A stretch of 35,106 bases of DNA from Verrucomicrobiota bacterium (lineage in GTDB: Bacteria > Verrucomicrobiota > Verrucomicrobiia > Opitutales > Opitutaceae), in the NCBI GenBank assembly GCA_016235555.1, contig JACRKC010000031.1, positions 1-35,106 on the forward strand, in the 5' to 3' direction. Below the pieces are notes generated by a model, which had not been told where the DNA came from, did not search any database, and saw nothing but the letters and a program-made list of their open reading frames with translations. The translations under genes were made by a program, and so were the position numbers. This document shows, one piece after another, positions 1-6,953 of the stretch; within the stretch, counting starts at the first letter, position 1; every line of letters starts with the position of its first letter.

Positions 1-1
1 C

Positions 2-193
2 AGCGACGCCGCCTGGAAAGTGATCGCCGAATCGCTCGGCGCCACGCACTCACGCGAACTCCGCCTCACCGCCCTCAACGCGCTCACCTATCTCCCTGCC
101 GCCCCGGCCGAACTCACGCCACTCGTCGCCGCGTGCGGCCAGACCGACGACGAATATCTCAAGCGCGCGAGCGCGTTTCTGCTCACAAAATAG
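2..193 (+). CDS. C-terminal fragment of a helical-repeat protein (5' end outside window)
   Basis: An open frame enters from the left edge and stops at TAG 191-193, giving 63 residues. The fragment is Ala/Leu-rich and alternates short amphipathic helices (for example RELRLTALNALTYL and DEYLKRASAFLLTK), the pattern of HEAT-like repeats. Such tails occur at the C-terminus of some secreted sulfatases in Verrucomicrobiota, and a sulfatase would fit the glycan genes that follow, but no catalytic motif is inside the window. The function is therefore undetermined. A repeat pair at 201-272 follows directly. Confidence 0.6.
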   Translation, partial: SDAAWKVIAESLGATHSRELRLTALNALTYLPAAPAELTPLVAACGQTDDEYLKRASAFLLTK

Positions 194-200
194 CGCCCCC

Positions 201-272
201 GTAGCGGTCGATGTGAGGAGGCCGTCGCTGGACGGGTTCGCGCCGTTCCGGCCTCGTCACCTCGGCCGCTAC
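201..272. repeat. REPIN-like inverted repeat, GTAGCGG family
   Basis: Arms 201-223 and 250-272 are inverted copies matching at 20 of 23 positions, beginning GTAGCGG and ending GAGGCC. Related arms occur at 3444-3514 and 21284-21384. It lies between the stop of the first gene and the sialidase-like gene and could also serve as a terminator. Confidence 0.7.
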
Positions 273-288
273 CTCACGCGCAGAGATT

Positions 289-2058
289 TTGCTGGCAACT
301 TCCAGCCGCCGTCGTCTCTCGCTCTCTCTTTCTCTCCTTCTCTCCATCATGTCGTCTGCCACCGCTGCGTTCGCGGTGGAGTTTCACCACACGCCCCTCG
401 CCATCCCCGATTCCGCCAAAGTCACCGTCTCGCTCGACACCTACCCCGGCCTGCCCCCGCGCCCCGCGCGCGGCTGGTATTACAAGTGTGCCAACGTCGC
501 CCTCGCCCGCGACGGCTCCCTCGTCGCCTGCTGGCAGCTCTCCGACGAGCACACGTCGCACCAGAGCTGGCTCATGATCGCGCGCTCGCGCGACAGCGGC
601 CGCACGTGGGGCGACTACCGCACGCTCTCCCACGCCAACGTCGACGATCACCAGGCCGTCTGGGTCGTGCCGCAACTGGGCGTGCTGCGCGACGGCCGCC
701 TCGTCATCGTCGTCGATCGCGGCCAACGCGCGCCCGGCCAGAACTGGCCGATGCTCTCCGACTGGCAGAAGCCCGACCGCGGCATGTCGAACTGGATCTT
801 CTGGAGCAGCGATCACGGCGAGACTTGGACCAAGGGTGAGCAGGTTGATTCCATCGGTGGCGAGCCCGGCTACCCGTTTGAGCTCAGCGACGGCACCATC
901 GCCTTCACGCGCACGTCGTCGGCGCAGACCACGCTGCTGCGCAATCCGCCCGCGCCGTGGAACGACATCTACTACCGCAACGAAATCGTTTTCTCCGACG
1001 ACCGCGGTAAATCCTGGACCCGCACCGCCTGGCTCGCCGACAGCCCGTTCCATGGCGACTGCGAGGTCGGCCTCGCCGAACTCGCGCCCGGCCGCCTCCT
1101 CGCCGCCTCACGCATCGGCCTCGGCAACGGCCGCTTCGGCCACCCAAGCCGCCTGCTCTTCAGCGACGACGCCGGTCGCACCTGGCCGCGCGCCGTGCCC
1201 GCGCCGTTCTACGGCCAGCGGGTGCACCTCGCGAAGCTCACCTCGGGCAAACTGCTGGCCACGTTCCGCAACGTCTGGGGCACGCCCGGCACGCGTGCGC
1301 TCGTGTTCTCACCCGACGAGGCCGCCACGCTCGGCTTCCAGCCCACGTCGCACATTCTGGACGAGTCGCGCTGCTCGCTCGACGCCGACACGCTTACGCT
1401 CCGCACCGCCGACGGCCGCACCGGCGCCGTCGAATTCAATCTCTACCCCGCGCAGGACGACCGCTCGCGCGTCGAGCTCGAGGCCACGCTGCGCGTCGAG
1501 TCCGCCGCCGCCAACGCCTGCGCAATCGGCGCGGGCGTGTGGGTGCGTTTTCTGCCCGACCGCATCTGCCTCGCCGACCGGCCTGCGGCGGGCTTCGCCT
1601 TCGACACGCGCGTGTGGCACACCTACCGCATCGTGCGCGACGCGGGCCACGTAACGATTTTGGCCGACGGCAAACAAATGCTCCGCGAGCCCATCACCGG
1701 CATCTGGCAGCGCGAAGTGCGCTTCGGCAGCCGCACCTCAGCCGCAAGCGGACGCGAAGGCATCACGCACTGGCGCGCCGTCTCGGCTAAGGTCACCAAC
1801 GCCAACGACACCTCCATCGCGTGGTCGTGGGCGCCTCGCCAAGGCTACCCCGATCAATTCCGGCGCGACCGCATCGTCGTGCTCGACATCGCCTCGCCCG
1901 CCGACGGCGGCTACAGTTCGTGGACGCAACTCGCCGACGGCCGCATCGTGATCCTCGACTACACGAGCGCGCCGAGCCTCGAATCGTTCGCGAGCGGCCG
2001 TGGCCGCGCCCCGATCATCCGCGCCTACCTCGTCGCCGAGAAGGATCTGACACGATGA
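289..2058 (+). CDS. Secreted sialidase-family (BNR/Asp-box) protein with an inserted LamG-like domain
   Basis: A 589-residue protein. The TTG start at 289 is chosen because it gives a full signal peptide (three Arg, then a Leu/Ser core, then a SATAAFA-type cleavage region); the in-frame ATG at 349 would lose the hydrophobic core. Four Asp-boxes (S-x-D-x-G-x-T/S-W) near residues 100, 172, 236 and 292 mark a six-bladed sialidase-fold propeller. Residues about 350-510 look like a concanavalin/LamG-type beta-sandwich inserted before the last blade, which resumes at WSWAPRQGYPDQF. The family hydrolyses or binds terminal acidic sugars on glycans outside the cytoplasm. The neighbouring ExuT-like permease and TonB receptor support glycan scavenging. 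The exact substrate cannot be read from sequence, and true GH33 activity is not assured. Confidence 0.8.
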   Translation: MLATSSRRRLSLSLSLLLSIMSSATAAFAVEFHHTPLAIPDSAKVTVSLDTYPGLPPRPARGWYYKCANVALARDGSLVACWQLSDEHTSHQSWLMIARSRDSGRTWGDYRTLSHANVDDHQAVWVVPQLGVLRDGRLVIVVDRGQRAPGQNWPMLSDWQKPDRGMSNWIFWSSDHGETWTKGEQVDSIGGEPGYPFELSDGTIAFTRTSSAQTTLLRNPPAPWNDIYYRNEIVFSDDRGKSWTRTAWLADSPFHGDCEVGLAELAPGRLLAASRIGLGNGRFGHPSRLLFSDDAGRTWPRAVPAPFYGQRVHLAKLTSGKLLATFRNVWGTPGTRALVFSPDEAATLGFQPTSHILDESRCSLDADTLTLRTADGRTGAVEFNLYPAQDDRSRVELEATLRVESAAANACAIGAGVWVRFLPDRICLADRPAAGFAFDTRVWHTYRIVRDAGHVTILADGKQMLREPITGIWQREVRFGSRTSAASGREGITHWRAVSAKVTNANDTSIAWSWAPRQGYPDQFRRDRIVVLDIASPADGGYSSWTQLADGRIVILDYTSAPSLESFASGRGRAPIIRAYLVAEKDLTR

Positions 2059-2069
2059 AGTGTCCCTCG

Positions 2070-2092
2070 GTAGGAGCCTGCTTGCAGGCGAT
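2070..2092. repeat. Single REP, GTAGGAGCCTGC family
   Basis: GTAG head followed by a GCCTGC/GCAGGC hairpin. The same sequence forms a perfect two-arm element at 28311-28370. It lies 12 bases after the sialidase-like stop codon. Confidence 0.75.
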
Positions 2093-2097
2093 TCGTC

Positions 2098-2155
2098 GTG
2101 GCACGGGTCTCCCGACCCGTGAAGTTCTAAACACGGGTCAGGAGACCCGTGCCAC
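2098..2155. repeat. REPIN, GTGGCACGGGTCTC family
   Basis: Arms 2098-2120 and 2133-2155 are inverted copies matching at 22 of 23 positions. Each arm is also a small hairpin (ACGGGTC with GACCCGT). It sits 15 bases upstream of the MFS start and fills most of that spacer, so it may affect transcription between the two genes. Confidence 0.8.
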
Positions 2156-2170
2156 CTCGAACGGCCTCAC

Positions 2171-3460
2171 ATGAATCGCGCCGCCGACTTCCTCCGCACC
2201 CACCAGCGCTGGTGCATCGTCGCGCTGCTTTTCTGCGTTGCGGCAGTGAACAATCTCGACCGCCAGGCGCTCTCCGTGCTCGCGGCTACGCTCAAAAAGG
2301 AACTCGGCTTCGGCAATGTGGAGTATTCCTACATCAGCTCCGCATTTCTCGCTGCGTATGCGCTCGGCTACGCGTTCTGCGGCCGCCTGATCGATCGCTG
2401 GGGCGTGCGGCTTGCGCTCGCCGCGGCCCTCGCGTTCTGGTCGCTCGCCGGCATGGCCCACGCGGTGGCCGCCGGCTGGATCGGGTTGGTGGTGTTTCGC
2501 TTTCTCCTCGGGCTCGGCGAGAGTTTCAACTCCCCCTCGGGCGTGAAGGCCATCGCCGAGTGGATTCCGCCACGTGAGCGCGGGCTGAGCATGGCCGTGT
2601 TTTCCAACGGCAACATCTTCGGCGCCATCCTCGCCCCGCCGCTCGTTTCGTTCGTCGCGCTCCGCTACGGCTGGCAGTGGGGCTTCCTCGTCACCGGCGC
2701 GCTGGGCTTCGTATTGCTCGCGCTGTGGTGGCGCTTCTACCACCACCCGGAGACGCACCCCACGGTCACGCCCGGGGAGCGCGACTACATCCGCACGCAG
2801 CTCGCCTCGGCCGCCCCCGCCGTGCCGCCGCAATCCATGTGGCGGCTGCTCCGCCATCCCGTGTGCCTCGGTTTCTTCGTGGCGCGTTTCCTCACCGATT
2901 CCACGTCCTACTTCTTCTCGTTCTGGCTGCCCGACTACCTGCAACACTCGCGCGGCTTCACTCTCGCGATGATCGGGCTCGTGGCGTGGATCCCATTTCT
3001 CGCGGCCGATGTCGGGGGACCCGGCGGCGGCGCGCTCTCCGATTTTCTCATTCGCCGCGGTTGGGCCTCGAAGCGCGCGCGCCTCACGCTCATGGCCGTC
3101 GCCGCCTGCCTCATGCCGCTGGCCGCGGTCGCCGTGCGCGCCGACTCCGCGTGGGTCGCGCTCGCCCTGATTGCGTTGCTGCTCGCCGCCCAAAGCTGCT
3201 GGATGGCCAACCAGCTCACGCTCATTTCCGAAAGCGTCTCGCGGGAAAATGTCGGCACCCTCCTCGCCCTCACCGCGCTCGGTGGCAGTCTCGGCGGCAT
3301 CGTGTCGAACCTGATCACCGGCCGCGTGCTCGACGCCTACGGCTACGTGCCCGTCTTCACCGGCCTCGGCGCGCTGCACCTCACGGCGTTCGCCGTGCTG
3401 CTGTGGTCCGTGCGGCGCGGCGCGTCGGAAGGGCGCAGCCGACCGCCGCAGCCGGCGTGA
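2171..3460 (+). CDS. MFS permease, anion:cation symporter (ExuT/hexuronate-like) type
   Basis: A 429-residue integral membrane protein with about 12 hydrophobic segments. The start NNLDRQALSVLAATLKKELG, the motif GRLIDRWGVR after helix 2, and LGLGESFNSPSGVKAIAEWIPPRERG around helices 4-5 are typical of the ACS branch of the major facilitator superfamily, which includes the hexuronate and glucarate transporters ExuT and GudP. It probably imports a sugar acid with protons across the inner membrane. It sits between a secreted glycan-active protein and a TonB receptor, as expected for an uptake locus. The last codons and the stop (3458-3460) fall inside a repeat arm, so the native C-terminus may have been altered. 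The family call is firm; the substrate is inferred. Confidence 0.88.
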   Translation: MNRAADFLRTHQRWCIVALLFCVAAVNNLDRQALSVLAATLKKELGFGNVEYSYISSAFLAAYALGYAFCGRLIDRWGVRLALAAALAFWSLAGMAHAVAAGWIGLVVFRFLLGLGESFNSPSGVKAIAEWIPPRERGLSMAVFSNGNIFGAILAPPLVSFVALRYGWQWGFLVTGALGFVLLALWWRFYHHPETHPTVTPGERDYIRTQLASAAPAVPPQSMWRLLRHPVCLGFFVARFLTDSTSYFFSFWLPDYLQHSRGFTLAMIGLVAWIPFLAADVGGPGGGALSDFLIRRGWASKRARLTLMAVAACLMPLAAVAVRADSAWVALALIALLLAAQSCWMANQLTLISESVSRENVGTLLALTALGGSLGGIVSNLITGRVLDAYGYVPVFTGLGALHLTAFAVLLWSVRRGASEGRSRPPQPA

Positions 3461-3514
3461 GGAGGCTGGAACACGCTGCGCCGCGTCCACCAGCCTCGTC
3501 ACCTCGGCTGCTAC
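3444..3514. repeat. REPIN-like inverted repeat containing the MFS stop codon
   Basis: The left arm 3444-3469 and right arm 3490-3514 (ending GGCTGCTAC) form an inverted pair related to the 201-272 and 21284-21384 elements. The stop codon TGA 3458-3460 of the MFS gene lies in the left arm. Confidence 0.65.
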
Positions 3515-3548
3515 GACGTTTCGCATCCTCCGGCTGCGACAGTCCGAC

Positions 3549-3572
3549 GTAGAGGTTTCCCGCGGCGACCAG
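3549..3572. repeat. Possible REP arm, GTAGAGG...GCGGCGACCAG
   Basis: GTAG head with the tail GCGGCGACCAG. The reverse complement of a related GTGGA...GCGGCGACCAG sequence is at 10762-10782. With only two diverged copies seen, family membership is tentative. Confidence 0.4.
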
Positions 3573-3623
3573 CTCAAAGCTGTCGGCAACGCACCCGGGC
3601 CGCGCTCACGCTCTCGATGCCTC

Positions 3624-3641
3624 GCCCCGCCCGGGCGGGGC
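3624..3641. other. Perfect 18-bp palindrome upstream of the TonB receptor gene
   Basis: GCCCCGCCCGGGCGGGGC is a perfect dyad 27 bases before the receptor ATG. It could be a terminator stem, a leader hairpin or a regulator site. No uridine run follows, so no role is assigned. Confidence 0.4.
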
Positions 3642-3668
3642 CGAACGCTTTTCTGACCCCGCTCCGCC

Positions 3669-6600
3669 ATGCAAACCCTGAACCGCTTCTTCTCCACGGC
3701 GCTTGCCGCACTCGTTTTCTTCGCCACTCCGCTCTCGGCCCAGCCGGCGACCGCCACGATCGAGGGCCGCGTTTCGAATGCCACCACCGGCTCCGCCCTC
3801 GGCCGCGCCCGCGTCGCCCTCGTCGGCACCGATCGGGAGACCTACACCGAGAGCGACGGCACCTTCCGCCTCGGCGGTGTGCCCGCGGGCGAGGCGCGCC
3901 TCAACGTGTCCTACATCGGTTTCGATCGGCAGACCGTCGTGGTCGGCGTCGCCGCCGGCGCCACGATTCAGCGCGACGTCGAGCTCGCGCTCGCCGGCAC
4001 ACGCAGCGCGGCCGCCGTCGGCGAGACGGTGAAACTTTCCGAGTTCACCGTCGTCGCCGACCGCGAGATGACCGCCCAGGCGCTCGCGATGAACGAGCAG
4101 CGCTACGCCGCCAACATCAAGAACGTCGTCGCCATCGACGAATACGGCGACCGCGGCGACGAGAACATCGGCGAGTTTCTGCGCTTCCTGCCCGGCGTCG
4201 CGCTCAACGACTCCGGCCAGGTGCCCAACGAGGTCACGCTCCGCGGTTTTCCCGCCCAGACTTCCGGCATCACCATCGACGGCGGCGACGTGATGGGATC
4301 GCGCGGCGGCGACACCCGCGCGCTCTCGCTGCTCGAGGTCCCGGTGAGCAACGTCTCCCGCGTCGAGGTCACCAAGGTCCCCACACCCGACATGCCCGCG
4401 AGCGGCCTCGGCGGTTCGTTGAACATCATCAGCAAGGCCGGCTTCGACACCAGGCGGCCGGAGTTCTCCTACCAACTCTACCAGATCTTCCACAGCCGCA
4501 GCGGACTCACGCTCGACGGCGGCCCGCGCAATCATGTCGGCGCGCTCAGCCCCAAATGGGTCGAGCCTTCGTTCGGCCTCAGCTACCTGCTCCCGGTGAA
4601 CAAGCAGCTCGCGCGCAGCGCCGGCGCCTCGCGCACGTGGCGGCAGAAACCGATGGAGCGCGGCAAAGATTCCGACGAGACCGCGACGTGGAACCTCGTC
4701 GACGGCTTCCAGCGCCAGAGCGACTGGCAGAGCCTCGCGCAGATTCTGAAGACGTGGTCCGCCAACCTCGGCGCCGACTGGCGCCTCACGCCGCGCGACA
4801 CGCTCTCGGCCAGCTTCCAATACCGCGAATCAGACAGCTACATCACCCGCAGCATCTTCTCCGCCATCTACGGCGCAGGTGCCACCGGCAACGCCACCTT
4901 CACGCAGGGCGCGGCCACCGGCGTCGGCAGCGTTTCCCAGGGCGACGGCGCCAATCAGGACATCCTTACGCAGACGTCCACCGCTGGCCTGAAATTCCGC
5001 CATCGCGGCGAAAGCTGGAAGTTCGACGCCGCGCTCAACTGGTCACTGGCCGAATCGCAATGGCTCGACATCGCCAAGGGCCACTTCAACACCGCGCCCG
5101 CCAACATCACCGGCCTCGTCGTGCGCGGTGATGGCATTCCGTCGTCGAGCGGCATCATCCCCACCCGCTACTCCGCCACGCGCGCCGGTGCCGCCGTCAA
5201 CATCTTCGACGGCGCCAACTACTCGATCGCCAGCGGCAACTCCGTCCAGAACGACTACAACGCCGGGAAACTCGCCGGCCGCGCCGATCTCCAGCGCGAC
5301 TTCGCCTGGCGGGTGCCCATCTCACTCCGGACCGGCTTCGCCATCGATCGCACGGAGCGCGACAACCGCCGGTTCCTCAAGACGTGGAACTTCCGCCCCA
5401 ACGGCGCCACCGATGCTACCTCCCGACTCGCCGGCGGTTTCGATGTGTTTGACGACGCCTACAACCGCGACGCACCCACCCTCTACGGCCAACCCATGCG
5501 TTGGATCAGCCACACCAAGCTTTACCAGCTCCTGCTCGCACGCCCGCAGTTGTTCGTCCTCGACGAGCCGCTCGCCCACCAGAACCTCGTCACCAACTCG
5601 CGCCGTCTCATCGAGACCATTTCCGCCGCCTACCTCCGCGCCGACGTGCGCCTGCTCCACAACCGTCTCTGGCTCGTCGGCGGCGTGCGCTTCGAGAAGA
5701 CCAACGACGAAGGTTGGGGCCCGAAAAACGATCCCTCCGCGCAATATCAGAAGGACGCCCAAGGCCGGGTCATCGACGGCAACGTCACGCAAGCCGGCGT
5801 GCAGCCCATCTTCCTCTCCAACGATCTTCTCGTGCGCGCCCGCCAGCGCTACGTCGAGCGCGGCACGCATGCCGAGCAGCACTACTCCGGCTACTACCCC
5901 AGTCTCAACGCCTCGTTCTCACTCACGGAGAAACTCGTCGTGCGCGGAGCCTACGCCCGCACCCTCGGCCGGCCCAACGTCAGCTCCGTCGTGCCGAGCG
6001 CCACATTCACCGAACCCACTGTCGCCGCGCCACCATCACCGTGACGAATCCCGGCCTCAAGCCGTGGACCGCCGACAGCTACGACTTCACGCTCGAGTCG
6101 TATCACCTCAAGGATGGTTTCGGCTCGTTCGGCGTGTTCCAGAAGAACATCAAGAATTTCTTCGGTTCCGTGCGCAGCGCTGCTTCGCCCTCGCTGCTGG
6201 AACTCTACGGCCTGCCCAACGACCCCGCCTACCTCAACTACGAAATCGCCACGACCACCAACACCGGCGACGCCAAGATCACCGGCGTCGAATACAGCTA
6301 CCGTCAGTCGCTCACGTTCCTCCCGCGGTGGGCGCGCGGCTTCCAGGTGTTTTTCAACGGCACCAAGATGACGCTCAGCGGCAGCACCACCGCCGACTTC
6401 ACGGGTTTCAATCCGAGCAGCTACGCCGGCGGCATCAACTTCATCCGCCCGCGCTACTTCATCAAACTCACCTGCACGTATCAGGGTGAGACGCAACGCG
6501 GCGCCGTCGCCGCCAACGTGGCCAACGGCATCCCCGCCGGCACCTACAACTACCAGGATGCCCGCCGCCGCTGGGGCCTCAGCGCCCAATACAGCCTGAG

Positions 6601-6757
6601 CAAACGCTTCGCTCTTTACGGCTCGATGACCGACCTCAACGGCGGCTTCAACCCGACCACGCTCCGCTACGCGCCCTCGACCCCCGCCTACGCCAAACCG
6701 CAGCGCTACCAGGAACTCGGCTCCACCATCACGCTCGGCGTGAAGGGGCAGTTCTGA
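3669..6757 (+). pseudogene. TonB-dependent outer-membrane receptor interrupted by a one-base frameshift
   Basis: Translation starts at ATG 3669 with a signal peptide ending at LSAQ, then a carboxypeptidase-regulatory-like domain (about residues 25-110), a plug domain (ENIGEFLRFLPGVALNDSG, RGFPAQTSGITIDGG) and a long beta-barrel. Frame 1 runs into TGA 6042-6044 just after a conserved TLGRPN segment. The family sequence resumes at once in the next frame (TITVTNPGLKPWTADSYDFTLE) and runs to TGA 6755-6757, ending in the C-terminal Phe typical of barrel proteins. The shift lies near 6025-6035 and is explained by loss of one base in a GC run. Repaired, the protein would be about 1030 residues and would take up a glycan or siderophore-like ligand using TonB-ExbBD energy. 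It is either a recent pseudogene or a sequencing error; the rest of the barrel is undamaged. Confidence 0.85.
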
Positions 6758-6767
6758 GCGCGCCGTC

Positions 6768-6822
6768 GTGGACGAGGCGTCCCGCCTCGTGCCTTGCGAC
6801 TGAGGCCAGACGCCTCAGCCAC
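6768..6822. repeat. REPIN, GTGGACGAGGCGTC / GTGGCTGAGGCGTC family
   Basis: Forward arm 6768-6790 (GTGGACGAGGCGTCCCGCCT...) and reverse arm 6799-6822 whose complement begins GTGGCTGAGGCGTC. Both arms fold as hairpins on GAGGCG/CGCCTC. The family recurs at 11791-11852 and 32216-32270. It follows the receptor stop closely and could act as a terminator. Confidence 0.75.
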
Positions 6823-6896
6823 GGCCCAACCCGCGCAGCGAGATCAGGCCCGTGGTGGGCCGTGCACTCCGTGCGCGGCCGTTCGTCCCGTGGGCC

Positions 6897-6926
6897 GGAT
6901 TGGTCTCCCCAAGTAACCACCAATCC
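6897..6926. other. Short inverted repeat upstream of the oxidoreductase
   Basis: GGATTGGT at 6897-6904 and ACCAATCC at 6919-6926 form an 8-bp perfect dyad with a 14-base spacer, about 30 bases before the oxidoreductase start. A regulator site is possible but no second copy was found. Confidence 0.3.
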
Positions 6927-6953
6927 CCGGTTGGTTCTCCGCCTTGACGCGCG

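Noticed and set aside
2138-4820. Long minus-strand open frames across the MFS and TonB genes
   Set aside because: Low-complexity shadow translations of well-supported plus-strand genes.
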